A stretch of 64,000 nucleotides of DNA. Origin: Lasiodiplodia sp. COLG20. Lineage: Eukaryota > Ascomycota > Dothideomycetes > Botryosphaeriales > Botryosphaeriaceae. The notes beneath the pieces were generated by a model, which saw nothing but the letters and a program-made list of their open reading frames with translations, ran no database searches and was not told the origin of the DNA. Each line of letters begins with the position of its first letter. The stretch's first letter is position 1. The stretch covers positions 186,001-250,000 of the forward strand of contig VNWV01000002.1 of NCBI GenBank assembly GCA_009801085.1, given 5' to 3'. This document shows, in pieces, positions 40,983 through 53,153 of this stretch. Position numbers and translations under genes: made by a program.

Positions 40983-42878
40983 GCTGGTGCGGAATGTGGA
41001 GGGAGGTATGTGCAATGGGCAGTTTGTGGTGGTGGTGGTGTTGGTCCGAATCGGGTAAACAAACAGCAATGTTCGCTACTGCAAGCACGAAACCCCCCGG
41101 GAAAGAAAGCAAACGCAGCTGGTAGAAGCGAAGGGAAAAAAGGAGAGTTTGATAGTAGTCGCAGAGACACAGCACGCAGAAGACCTAAAAGGAATTTATC
41201 TCAAGCGGGAAGGTCGGGATGGCTGGGCGTTGGCCGGGCGCGAATTGCTAGTCGGTGAGCCGGCGGCCCGGATTGACCCAATCATGAGTCGCCAGCGCAG
41301 TCCTGACCCGGCAACTCTCCACACACATCATCCCTTCCCCGGACCAGTCCACCAAGCACATCGCAACGCTCTTGTATCACATCCGCCTCGCCCAACCATG
41401 CACTAGCCGTTGCACTGCGCCATTGGAACGAGCACCAGCGGCAACAGCATCTCTGTGTGACAACGGCTGCGTTGCTGATGCGTTGCTGTTCCTGCTGCTG
41501 ACTGCTGTTCCTGCTTTGCGCCCCCCAGCCACCACCTTTTCTGCCTCGCCTACTATCAGGCGAACGCCCCATATTATTTACTCTCTCTCCCCCTTCGCTC
41601 GCTCCACCATCTGAATCGCCTCCGTCCTTGCCGAGACGGCCGATCGCCTCACTGCCCTCCCTTGCGCCATAGGGCCTTTGCCTCAGGCAATATCGCTCTC
41701 GTTTGGGCGGCCGGCCTTGGGCTGCACTGCGAGATGCAGCGCTTAGCTGTCGCCGCAGCGACCGGTGAGACAGATTCGTCTGCATAATCTTGCTGCAGCA
41801 ACAACGGGCACGCGAAGGGCATTGCTGGCTCCAAGAAAGCCCGTTCAATTTATCGGTTCTCTTCCGTCATCGCTGTCTGAGCTTTGCGCAGAAACGTCGT
41901 CATTGTACTACATGTGTAGGATCCGCCTGGTCTGTGTGTAGCGGTTGTGGGAGGCTGGGGACGCTCGGTCCCCTGTGCGGGCCCAATCCCGGGATCCCCC
42001 CGGCGATGATGCGCGCATCTGGAGATCCCGGGCTCCACCGCTTCTTTTTCAAGATGTGAGGCGCCGACCGCCGTCGTTCTAGAGGGCGGGTGGAAGGGTC
42101 GTGGAAGGGGTGGGCGCGGATCTGGATTCTGCGCCGTTGGTCGCGTTGCGGTTTGTTGATTGGTGGAGATAAATGGTGAAGCCTGTTGACTTGACCGGTG
42201 GGTAAAGGAAGGTTTAGCACTTCGATAGAACTCATTCTCCTGGAGTCTAACTTCTTCGCGCTATTGAAGGTAACAATGGTGATGCTGACTACATTGGCGT
42301 CATCGTCGGGTCAGCGTTCTGTTGGCCACCGCTCCGGGGTAACGCCCGATGATCGAGACTGTACTCAAAGACCGTAATAGTCTCTGTCACATCGGGATAC
42401 ACATATTACCCTGGTCTATTGGGAGCTGTGCCACGTAGCAAGCAACGGTTGCAACGAACCAAATATCTGTTGGTCCTGCAAAATGTCTCCCTTTCATTCA
42501 GCTTCTACAATATGAATCCTGATTGTTGCGCGATCGAGACATTTCTGCTTGAAGCAACGCTTTTCAAGGTCATATCAGTTTTCGATAAGCGCAGGTTCCT
42601 TCCAAACACGTTCCTTGCATTGTCACTGATTGCCGCGGTATGCTTCCGTTTTTTTCTCCAAGACGCAATAATTGGCTAAGAGGTGCGGGGGAGCACAAAT
42701 CATGACCAGACCAGGGCCATCCTGCACACGACGCGGTGGCTCCCCGCTGAGGGCGAGGAGACATCATCAACCGGGTCAGCGGTCCGGAAGTATGCCGACG
42801 TTTTTAGAAGTATTCTCGTATAAAAACGCGTTTTAGCGCTCACACATTTCGAATCAAATAAGACCAACGACCCGTGCA
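40983..42878. other. Intergenic, no supported gene
   Basis: About 1.9 kb. Several frames of 60-190 codons overlap on both strands in the GC-rich part (41150-41850), with no domain or signal. A CT-rich leader-like stretch lies near 41540-41610. Confidence 0.35.
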
Positions 42879-43597
42879 TTGCGGTTTCTGGAAAATTTCA
42901 AGAGCACCCGGCCTTGTGCCATTTTCATCCATAGAATATCTACCATCGAGCATCGACAACTTTTCGAGCGAGAGCCATCCATTCTGCCCGATCCAAACGA
43001 GAGCATCATCTTTCAACAGGAGTCTCAAAGTTCATCATTACTATCTGAAAATACAGATTCCGAAATGGGTTCGCATTCAGCATTGAGTTCTCAATTCGAA
43101 GAAGATGTGTCAGAGCTTTCAAGCCTCTCTGGTAACTCCTGTCCTCCAACAACTTCGAATTCCCAGTAACGATATCATCCACCGAAGATTCCTCTACAAC
43201 CTTGACCAAGATATCGAGTGCTCAGACAGTGGTATGCGTCGAAAGCCAGCCATATCAACTGCTCGCTGGTAAACCAATTTCTGTACTTCTATCTCAAGGT
43301 CTCTCGGTTCGCTTTCACAGTCGTCTCGTTCATGTCGAGCTGACCTACGAGGGTGCCTGCTCACTGGCCTCTGTTGCTTCTTCAACAAGTTCCGTGACCG
43401 AAGCTTTCCAACAAGACCTCATGGTCTATGCAGAGCTTGTTGATGTATCCAAACAGAAAGCGGCAACTGCTACCTTCGACCTAAGCAGCAATTGGACTCA
43501 GCTCAAGGTATCCAGAAAACTGCTCTTTGAGGCAACCGGGATAGCTCTGCAAAAGGGTAATGAAATGATTTTTCTTCGCATTTTACCTGAAGGTTAA
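42879..43597 (+). CDS. Unrecognised small protein; two frames joined by a very short intron or a frame slip
   Basis: Two open frames abut: 42879-43169 (MRFLENFKSTRP..., Ser/Glu-rich) and one running to TAA at 43597 (...TKISSAQTVVCVESQPYQLLAGKPISVLL..., mixed alpha/beta). Removing a 35-nt segment with GT-AG ends (GTAACT...CCCAG, near 43131-43165) fuses them smoothly as SSLS-VTISSTEDSS, about 227 residues. 35 nt is short even for fungi, so a frameshift in a decaying gene is an alternative. No signal peptide, no membrane helix, no family recognised. Confidence 0.45.
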
Positions 43598-44191
43598 ATT
43601 GTAGGACCGGCTCGAAATTAAGGCTATGAGGGACGGAGTTGTACGCGGTTAAGGTTGTACGTAGCCTAATGTCTATTCATTTATTTGCGTTAAGAAAGCA
43701 GCCGTGATACGTAGCATTGTGGAAGTTGACTGTGGTTGACTTCCACGTCGGTGCTTTGCGGCGGTCGGGATAACGCGCGCATGAGTGAACGATTTATTGC
43801 GCTGCATTATTGTGGCTGCGGGTGGCGTTGTTTCTGGGTAATGGCAGATCCTGTCACACTCGAATTCGGCGTGTCGGCGCAGCACGTATGGCGCTCGCTC
43901 AGCCAGCCACAGCGGCAAGGCAACAGCATTTTCCCCCGCTTTCATGCCTGTTCGGCTTGGTCACATGCTGCACAGAAAAGCTTATCTTTCTTTTGTACTG
44001 CTAAAATATCTTATTTCTCGCCGTTTAAGCTGCTTTATCACGACCTTTCATAAAACTTTTTTGGGCCTCAAATTATTACGTTAAGCAACCTTATCGTCCA
44101 TTCTTGGGCTGTGTGATCAACAATACCTGAGCGATGTTTAGTCTGGAAAGCTGAGGCCGATTTTAAGTTTCTCAAAACCATCGAAGCAGCC
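43598..44191. other. Intergenic, upstream of the second HET gene
   Basis: About 590 bp with short frames only. The last 150 bp are AT-rich and likely promoter. Confidence 0.4.
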
Positions 44192-46213
44192 ATGTCGACC
44201 TCACCAGCCTGTCCTGCTTTGCCAGGTACCATCCACACATCCGAGCAGGCCTACAAATATTCACACCTCAACCTTTCCCGCCGAGAGATACGGCTGCTTT
44301 TGCTCCTTCCCGGCCAGCTTTCCGACGAGATCATTTGCGAACTGGCTGAATTCTCGCTGTTCGAGGAGCCCAAGTACGAAGCACTGTCGTACGTTTGGGG
44401 AGACCTATCCAATCCCCACCACATCACCCTCGACAAGACCGACTTCTACGTCACAGCCAACCTCTACACAGCGCTTCAGTTTCTCCGGAAGCCCGACGCG
44501 GCGCGGACCCTGTGGATCGACGCGCTTTGCATTAATCAGGAATGCGTCCCGGAACGAGAGTACCAAGTCGGACTCATGCATTCCATATTCTCAGGTGCAG
44601 AGATGGTGCTGGCTTGGCTGGGACATCCGAGCGACGACGGCATCGTCAACCCGACAGGACACGCCATTGAGGTTGGCGATGCGTTAGACATAGCCACCCG
44701 TGAAGGGTCTAACCTGGATGCGGGATCGACGGAGTCTTATCCGCTGCATAGTCGCTTTAGTGGGCCCAAGAGATTGGAAGTAGAAAAGATTTTGGCATGC
44801 TTCGCTTTTCTCCGCTTGATGAAAGAGGGATGTCGGCATCCAGCTGATCTGCCATTCTTCGAGACGGAGGATGAAGCGAATTTCCAGAAGATCAGAGTAG
44901 ACCGCCGGTTGGAAGACGCGTTCTATGCATTCCAAACAATCGTGGAAAGCGCATGGTGGGACCGGATGTGGACTGTCCAAGAAGCACTGGTCGCCAAGAA
45001 GATGTGGTTGATCCATTTCCACCTGATAATACCCTTCGACAACCTTCTTAGGCAGGTGAATATTCTGAACAATCATGCGTTGACTTGCTGTTCACCTCAC
45101 CTTAATAGTCTTCCACGGGACCAGTTCTACGTGTTCTGGAGATTGCTCAGCAAGGTTATGCAGCTCAAGCAGGAATGGATGGGAAACAGGTGGGAATCGT
45201 TCACCCGGCCGAGTCTCGCCAATCTTCTCAAGAAGTTCCGTCTTCGGGAGGCAACCGACGAACGAGACAAGATAAATGCGCTCCTTGGGCTGAGCATATG
45301 GAACCAAGCTCAACCCATAGCACCCAGCTACTCCATTGGCTTCGCACAGACCTACATCAACGCGACGATGAAGTTGATTGAAGAAGAGAAGTCTCTCGAT
45401 GTCCTCGAGGGCCATTCTCGTCGTTCGCACTACCAAGAGCTATTACCATCCTGGGTTCCAGACTGGACGCGACCGGATAGGAATCACCTTGATATGCACG
45501 CCTATCTGTACAATGCCGGGGATGGCTTGTCCAAAGCCGAGCTTTGCTGCAATTCAGCCCTCATGGTCCGTGGGGTTGAATTCGACACAGTCACGTCTGT
45601 GGGAGAATCTTGCGACTGCGATGACGAGGAGCAGGTTTGGCTTGTCATCAGGGGGTGGGCAAGGATGCTTGTCGGCGACCCTTTCGCTTATGAAGCTTAC
45701 TCCACCGGCCAATCCCAATCAGATGCCTTCAAAAGCACCATGAGCGGTGATGTGGTCCGCCGAACCGCCAGTGAGGAGGATGGCCTGCCTTATGACTACG
45801 CCCGAGCTGGGGACATTTTCGACCGAAGATTACGTGGTGAGGAGGATGAGGGCGACGATGATTTTTGCTGGTACTACGACTCAACAGATGAGTCAAAAAC
45901 GGAGTGGATGCAGCACGTCTTCGATGTAGTTATACCAAAAATTGTTCAAACCCGGTTTTTCCTTACTAAGCATGGATTCATGGGCATTGGACCGTCGGAA
46001 ACCGCGGTCGGGGACAAGGTGTTCGTCCTACGTGGTGGGAGGATTCCATTCATTCTACGCCGTGGCGACGAACAAGAGCATCGGCAAAAAGACTGCTACC
46101 ATCCACCTGAACTCTGGTTTCGAGTGGTCGGGCGAAGCTATGTTCACGGCATTATGGATGGTCAAGCCCTGAAGTGTGACAAGAAGGTAGAGCAAGATGT
46201 CCATTTATATTAA
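44192..46213 (+). CDS. HET-domain protein
   Basis: A 673-residue intron-free protein of the canonical long HET family. After a start MSTSPACPALPG come REIRLLLLLPG, YEALSYVWGD (HET block 1), LWIDALCINQECVPEREYQVGLMHSIFSGAEMVLAWLG (block 2) and, after a spacer, WWDRMWTVQEALVAK (block 3). The C-terminal part has the usual HET-family features: LRLMKEG, FRLREATDERDKINALLGL, LPSWVPDW, and the closing GDKVFVLRGGRIPFILRR...WFRVVGRSYVHGIMDGQAL. HET proteins trigger cell death on recognition of non-self. All motifs and length are normal, so it appears functional. Confidence 0.93.
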   Translation: MSTSPACPALPGTIHTSEQAYKYSHLNLSRREIRLLLLLPGQLSDEIICELAEFSLFEEPKYEALSYVWGDLSNPHHITLDKTDFYVTANLYTALQFLRKPDAARTLWIDALCINQECVPEREYQVGLMHSIFSGAEMVLAWLGHPSDDGIVNPTGHAIEVGDALDIATREGSNLDAGSTESYPLHSRFSGPKRLEVEKILACFAFLRLMKEGCRHPADLPFFETEDEANFQKIRVDRRLEDAFYAFQTIVESAWWDRMWTVQEALVAKKMWLIHFHLIIPFDNLLRQVNILNNHALTCCSPHLNSLPRDQFYVFWRLLSKVMQLKQEWMGNRWESFTRPSLANLLKKFRLREATDERDKINALLGLSIWNQAQPIAPSYSIGFAQTYINATMKLIEEEKSLDVLEGHSRRSHYQELLPSWVPDWTRPDRNHLDMHAYLYNAGDGLSKAELCCNSALMVRGVEFDTVTSVGESCDCDDEEQVWLVIRGWARMLVGDPFAYEAYSTGQSQSDAFKSTMSGDVVRRTASEEDGLPYDYARAGDIFDRRLRGEEDEGDDDFCWYYDSTDESKTEWMQHVFDVVIPKIVQTRFFLTKHGFMGIGPSETAVGDKVFVLRGGRIPFILRRGDEQEHRQKDCYHPPELWFRVVGRSYVHGIMDGQALKCDKKVEQDVHLY

Positions 46214-46638
46214 GGGAAACAGGAGTCCTGCTTTAGTTAGACAATGCACCGCCCAGGATCATTTATTGGTTCGGTGAGACGGCTTTAGTATCTTGAGTGA
46301 AATGTATGTATGCGTGTATTATATGGAGTCTTCTCTGGCCATGGCACGAGCACCCCTACAGTAGGCCAAACTAAATACAACAGCCCGTTCCCCCTTTACA
46401 ACTAGTCACACTCGGAATAGCAACAGAACCTACCAAACTACCAATGTTATCAAACGTAGTGAATAAGAATTCAACTAGATTCACCTTACGAAAGAAGCCG
46501 TTAAAGAAGAGAAAATTCTGAGAAAAGGGAGTTGAAGTAGAAGGAGAAACGCGCTAAGTGTAAACGAGTAACTATACGAGTCGTTCGTAGGCTGAAGCTG
46601 TCATAACCAAAGGACCATACAATCACAATACCCTCCTT
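46214..46638. other. AT-rich intergenic between convergent genes
   Basis: About 425 bp of 3' flanks, no frame of note. Confidence 0.5.
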
Positions 46639-49600
46639 CTAATCCACCTGCGCAAACCCCCACATCACCCTAATCCCATTAATCCAATCCTTAATCGCCA
46701 GCACTTCGTCGCCCACCCGCACGAAACCCTCTGGCACACCTCCCGCCGCCTCATTGGCCGCCGCAATGTCAGTCCACTTGGGAACGTGCAGGAAAGTGTG
46801 GTCGCGGCCGCAGATCTGGCGCTCGAGTGTGCCGACCCGCAGCTTGTCGACGCAGCCAGCGCAGAACTGCACGTCGATGCAGTCCTTGCACACGTAGATG
46901 TCGTCCGCGTACGCTCACTGTTTGTTGCAATTCCCATCGCATGTATTTCCCAGTGGGTCGTTGAGGGGAGGTGATGATGGCTCTTCGTCGCCGGCGATGG
47001 CAGCGGCTGCTGTGCCATTTTCCGACGAGGTCGGTGTGGCTTGCTTTCCATCATCAGTGGAAGATTTTGGGCCAGCGACGTCCACATCGGAGGTGCTGAT
47101 GGACTGCAGCGGTTCAGTGCCGGCTGTTGCTTCCTCTGCCCCGTCGTTCTTGCTATCGCTTTGTCCCGCGTGCTCCTCAACGCCCTTATCTTGTTCAACT
47201 GTTTCCCCTCCCTGATCCCCTCTTTCCCCTCCACCCTTGTCCTTACCACTTCCCTCCTCGTCGCCCTTCTTCTCCTCCTCCACCACCGACGGCCTGATAA
47301 GCCCCCAAGCCGCCAGCGCATTCACGTCATCGTCCAGCGGTCCCAGCGTCTCGCCCAGCATCAGATAAGCGTACGCGTCGTTCCCCGGGTCGTCGTCATC
47401 CAGCAGATTAAGCACGACGCGCACATGGGCCCGCACCGCCTCGCGTGCCTCGCTCTCCCTGCCACCTAGGTGCAGGAGGCGGCCTAACACCAGGCTGGTC
47501 TCGATCAACCCCTCCCCATCACTGCTCGCCTGCGCATCGACGAGTGCGCGGAGCTTCTTCGTCCACTGGTCCAAGTCGGGGCTGCGGAAACCGGCAGATT
47601 TGGCATAGTGGAGGTAGAGGCTGGACAGGGCGCGGGCGCTCAAGCAGAGCGTCCAGGAGTAGGTGGCGGGCGACTTCAGCTTGTTGGGTAGGAGGTTGCA
47701 TTCGAGCAGTTCGACGGCCTTTTTGGTGTCTGCATCGTCGTCGCCGACGTTCTGGTGGCTGCCGTGGTGCAAAAGGGTGCGAGCGTAGTAGTAGCGTAGG
47801 GCGGTGAGTATGCTGAAGCGGGTAGTTTTGCCTTCGTTAGGTGAGGAAGAAGTGATGGTGGAGGAAGGGGATGGTAGTGCTTCGGTGGCGGCGATGGCGT
47901 CACAGAAGGCCTTGTGTACGACTACCGTACTATTGGTGGCGCGTGCAGCGCGCGCCACACGGCAGTGGAAGTCGAAGGAGGAGTTGAAGTCGTCGACTTC
48001 GTCGAAGCAGGCCAAGGCATGGTAGAGAGCGGTGAGCTTGGTGAGGCCGCCGCTCTCGTTGTCGTTGTCCTCTTCTTGCTCCTCCTCCACCTGACTTTTG
48101 TTGTTATTGTTGCCGTTTTGCTGCTTCTGCCTCTCTATAGGCCGTCGCGTACCCAGCCGCTCGAGCAGAGTGATGACGACACGGAAGTTGCCGCGCTCAT
48201 CGAGGCGCTCGACCATGGTCGTGATGAACTTGTAGTCGTTTGGGAACTCGCTAAGTAGCCCCCAAGATGCCTCAATACTTGCTTCATGGTTATCAAGGTA
48301 GTGATGCGCGTCCGCGATAGTGCGCAGTACCTCCCTCCATGAACAAGCGAACTCCTTTTTCAGACTCTTGCTAGCGCGGAAACGTGCTGCAAGGGCCAAC
48401 GCCGTCTGCAGGCAGGCCTCATACTCCTGCTGGCCCCGCTGAATCTTCGTGTGCAGCAAGTCGACCATCTAGTTGTCCGAGTCCATCGAGCGCGCGAGGC
48501 ACCATCTTTCGAGGGCTTCGGCCTGGTGGCCGAAGTGGCTCAGTGTCCACGCCACGCGGACGACCCACTGAATGTCTGGCTCATCGACGAAGAGCTCCTT
48601 CTTGGCCCACTTCTCGGCTGCGTAGATCATGCCGGTGGGTATCTTAAGATGTTCTATGTCCTCAGTAACCCGTTTCATGCTGCTGCTACGGTTCTCGATC
48701 TACCAAAAGTGTCAGTCATAGTTGGCATAAAAGGGGCAACAATTGACCTTACCTTGGTAACAAAGGCATATACCCAGTAGAAGTGGTTGAAAAATGGCCA
48801 CTTAAACGACTGCAGCCAGCTTCTAGCCATGACGCGCGTAATGCGCTTAAACAGGTCCTCCTCAGGCTTGGATTTGGACGAAAGGTCATTGATCCAGCGC
48901 TTGTCGCCGTCGGAGAGGTGTTCGACGACGACCGGGTCCTTGAACCACCTCAGTACGGCATCCTCGAAATCATTTCGGTAGCCCACGTAATAACGCATCC
49001 ACCTGCCAAGCTGCGCATCGGTCCACCACGTCTTGATACACGTCTCGTCAGTGAATAGTTGAAGCAACAGCGTTCCGATTTCCTGCTTGGCTTTGTGCTC
49101 GGCGTGCGCTAGGTCGACTTCGTTGAGGTGGTAATCCAAGGAGTAGATAACGTATCCATGCAGCGGCTTGGCTTTGTCCCTGTCGTCGCCGCAGACGGCC
49201 TTCAAGCTCGTGAGCAGAATCCTCACGTGCCCATTGGGCGCTTGAAAGTCTATTTTGGGTGCCTTTTTCCCCAGCTTGCGCTCGAAAAGGTCCTCGAAAC
49301 CGAATTTAGCAAAGAGCTTGTCGTCGCAGACTTGCTTGAGGAAACGCCTCACGATTTCCACCTCGGACTTATGCAGCTTTGTTGAGTCGCCCTCACTGTC
49401 CGCGTCCTCTTCCCCCGTCTCTTGCTGCTCGCTCTTCAAGTCCACGATAGACCACAGCGTGGAATTTGCCATAACAGAACTATTCTCGTCAATATACAGC
49501 AGCAAGGAGTATTTTTCATCAATCTGCTCTTTCAGTGTTACGAGAGAATCCTCGCGGCTTGCCGAATTCTTCAGGAACAGCACGGTCTCCATCTGCTTCA

Positions 49601-51577
49601 CTGAGAAGCGGCTGACGCCGAGAGTCACCCACACGAGCAGTTCGTTTAGGTCCTCAACATCCTGGTGGTCGAGCTGCGCGTTAAGCTCCTTGATCTGTGT
49701 GCGCAGCGCGTCTTTCGGGTCTTTGCTAGCGCTTTCCAGCGTCGCCTCGATCTCATTGCGTCGATGCTTCTTACCGATCTCTTCCAAGATCGATTTGAGC
49801 TTGAGGTAGTCGCCGCCCGCGATCTCGAGCAGCTTATCACGGATTTTGGCGCGCAAGTCGTTGTGCGTGTCCAGCGCCGACATCCCGTCTAGCTGTTTAT
49901 TGATGAATTGAACAATGTCGTCGCGGTTCACCTGTCCCAGCTCCACTCTATGGATGATAATTCCACTTTCTTTGGTCAGCTCGGAGAAGTCCTTTTCCCG
50001 GCCGGTGAGAAAGAGCCGGATGCGCAAGCGAGAACTGGCCTCCTTAGTCATAGTTGCGATGTCTTGCAGTATCTTGACAAGCGGCTCTGTCTTTCCCGCC
50101 TCATTCTTGGCTATGTCGATGCCGTCGAGGATGATGAAGAAGGTAGCGTTCGTCTTTGAATAGTCCCGGATTGTCTTCTGCCAAAGCTGCATCGTGTTGC
50201 TGCTGAAACTCTCGGAGCTCTCTCCCACGCCCGCCACGAACTTTTGGTACGCAGTGTCATTCTTGCTGAGCTGCCACACAATCTTTTGCAGTACGTTGTT
50301 CATCGAGAGATTATCTTCACGGGAGCTTCGGTCTTCTTTAAAGAAGAAAAAGGCGACGCACACCCGGTCAGTTTGATTTCCATCCTTAAAGGTGTCTTTC
50401 AGGTGCTCAATGACTTTGGCGCACAGTATACTTTTGCCGAAACCCTTGCCGGCTTCAAGAGCGAACACCGGGTTAGTGTCATGGGCCTCGTTGGTGGCTT
50501 TCCAGGCAGTGAACTGCTCATCCTCAAACAGCCACCTGCCCGTATTCTCCACGGCAGTCCTGAGAGAGTCATTCTGATGGTCACGCCAGGGTTCTTCGCC
50601 TTCCTTAATGTTGAGAAGCTCCTGAGCCTTCTTTCGGGTCTTCTTCATAAAGCTCTCCTCCTCCTTGCGCTTCTCGGCTTTGTGAAGTGCCTCAACTTTA
50701 GCTTCCGCATTCTGCAAGACCACATTGACCTTCTTCAAGCCGGACGTCATATCGATTCCGTTGCTCTGGGCAGTTTCGAGTGTGAGTGAAACAGTATGAT
50801 TGATGTTGTCGAGCTTGGCATCAGCGATGTGTGCAAAGCCCTTGAGCTCGGTGATTCCGGCTGCGGTCCTGGCTCCGCTGTTCTGGGTCTCTTCCAGAGT
50901 CAAAGCTATAGCCATTCTCGTCTCTTCCTCGACTAGAACCTGGAGACTGGCCATCGCAGCGCTCACTCCCTGATCGCTCCCGAAAGCAAATGCCGACAGG
51001 GCAGCCCGGATCTTTCCTTTTGTCGAAGCAAGCTTGGTGGAGATGGCGCAGATCTCGACAAATTTGCGTAGTAGCTTGTGGATAATGAGTTTGAGGTGTG
51101 TATCGATATTCATGCCGGTCGCCTTTGGCCGCGCGTACACCTCAAAGCGGTGTAGGAAGCCATAAATCTTCTCGAACAAATCGCCGAGCCCTGAGAAGAT
51201 CTTCTCGTACTTTTGCGCCGTGTCTATGAGGAAAGAAGCTGCGTTGAAGCACAGCTGCGCTGGCCCGAACGCCTGCATTTACCGTTAGTTAAAATCAGTC
51301 GCGGAAGGCTCAGCATTACACTAACCATTGTTACACCTTGGACGGCAATTGATCCCAGTGTCGAAATGCATTTCAAGCTGTTGCGGAGGTATTCCTTGGA
51401 TTTCTTCCATTTCTGTTTTTCCTTGTCGTCCACTTTGTCCTCTTTGATGTTCGCTAGAAGGTTTTCAGCTTCCAAAGACACATTTTCCTTGAGATCTCGC
51501 CCGGTTATCGTCGTGTACTCAGCCGCAGTTTCATTCCACATTCTCTGGAAGTCTTCGTCGACTCCCGCAGCTGCCAT
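46639..51577 (-). pseudogene. Goodbye-domain STAND NTPase with TPR-like region and Cys-rich C-terminus; two in-frame stops (complement join 46639..48699, 48753..51272, 51326..51577)
   Basis: Three exons joined by 53-bp introns (51273-51325 and 48700-48752) give one frame of 1611 codons. Exon 1 (84 codons) is a fungal STAND N-terminal Goodbye domain (DEDFQRMWNETAAEYTTITGRDL). Exon 2 has amphipathic helices, then the P-loop ALEAGKGFGKSILC (about residues 358-365 for GKGFGKS) and Walker B FFIILDGID, followed by the STAND arm. Exon 3 is helical and TPR-like, then a disordered acidic linker and a Cys-rich end: CDGNCNKQ-stop-AYADDIYVCKDCIDVQFCAGCVDKLR. Internal stops are TAG at 48471-48469 (after SMDSDN) and TGA at 46917-46915, where Trp is expected between NKQ and AYADD. 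With only these two transitions and no indel, the gene is either recently inactivated or rescued at RNA level. As read, the product ends at SMDSDN after about 994 residues. Confidence 0.8.
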
Positions 51578-53153
51578 GACTGTGATAGATTTTAGCAGAG
51601 GCTTTCACTGAAATGAATAAAGATTTGGGCCTAAAGACTGAAAAAAATACTCTGAATGGTCTTTTATAATCTCGATAACCGGTCAATCCCGCCAGCCTCT
51701 AAGGCTGAATATGATTAATTCGACAAATATAGGCGCTTCTGCCTGCTGGGATGCTAAGGAAAGAAAATCGCCACTCGAATGCGTGAGCTGAAGACTCGAC
51801 ACAGGCCGCTTGTCGTCATGATAGGGTCTTGCAGATGGTCGCACAACATGCTTGACCCAGCTACGAGCCCTTGCCCCAATGCCTGCTTGAGGCCGCCCGC
51901 GCCCGCTCTTGCCTGATTCGGCGCCAACCACCGGTCTAGAACGCCTTCACAGCCAGCCAGCCGCTCGCCATCAACGAGTGATTTTACAATTCGACCACAC
52001 GAAACATGTGAATTAGTGACACTCACTGCCGATTGGGGCGCACCTTGGGGCTTCGCCTGGCATGTTGTCAGCCTTGTATAGGAGCTTCTACCAGCTTCGG
52101 TGGTAGGGTGCAGGGTTCAGCAGCAGCTGAAAAATAACCGCAAATCTGTTCAGCACCATCAGCCTCAGTGAAGCAGAAAAGGTAGCTGCAGCAAGCCTTC
52201 ATGCAACTCTGTCACTCTATTCTCATGCCGGCGAATACACAGCCCTGTTGCAGCTGAAAACTACATAGTAGCAGTCTTTTAACGGAAAACCGGGCTTATC
52301 GAAACCTTGAAAAGAAGCACAGACCCTAGATTTTGACCTGTTATAGCACTAGAATAATTCGACATCCCTCGTGACAATTCTGACGCTAGCAATTTGCTAC
52401 AGCAGGTGGCTGTAGGCTGAATTGTGAGCGCCATGGACAGGTTGCATGTCCTGTAGCTTGGCACAAACATAGCCAATTGGGGGAGCGCAGAGCCTTTAGT
52501 ATCGTGGATGACTTGTCATATTGCTAAGACTTGCCACGGTCGATTCTGTAGCTGACAGTGGGAGTGTAGATTCTGGTTCTGCAAGAGATCATCCGGCAGC
52601 TGCCACATCGAATCATCCCATGCTATGCCCGCATCCGTGCGCATTTTTAAATTGTCATGGAAAAGGCATTTGAGAAATTCGAGTGCAAATCATCATGTTT
52701 GCGCGTAACATGCAGGAAGGGACGTTAAAAAGGAATCATATTTAAAGGCATCGAAAGCTTTACCACGTATTCTTGAATTTCCCTTCTAAACGAGTGAAAT
52801 TGTGCCTACTCGCTGGTATCAAAAGCTCCACACGTAGAGGGCGTACAACCGCATGATTCATTTCCAGTTCATCGACACATTTCAGCCGTACTGACAGAGC
52901 TTAAACCTGACGCCCCATGATAGTCCCTCATTATTGTTGATCCATCTTTAATAGCTCATTTCAGGGATAAGAAAATTTCCAGCGTTGACTATGCACTGCA
53001 ACAAGAGTTGCGGAAACGATTCGCCTCCACTTTGATAGGGACTCTCCCCAAATACCGAGTTTCCAACGCCTTATCCTACCGTAAGCGACCGACACAAGCC
53101 TTTTAATATCCATATAGACAATCATATACAATCATAAACTTTTGTTCTATAGC
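51578..53153. other. Intergenic, no supported gene
   Basis: About 1.6 kb. AT-rich with short frames only; several TGCAGCTGAA-like words recur near 52115-52260 but no ordered repeat was resolved. Confidence 0.4.

Noticed and set aside
31828..48471. Reassigned stop codons (TAA/TAG read as Gln)
   Set aside because: Neighbouring intact genes end at TAA, TAG and TGA at family-typical lengths, so the code is standard; local mutation explains the stops better.
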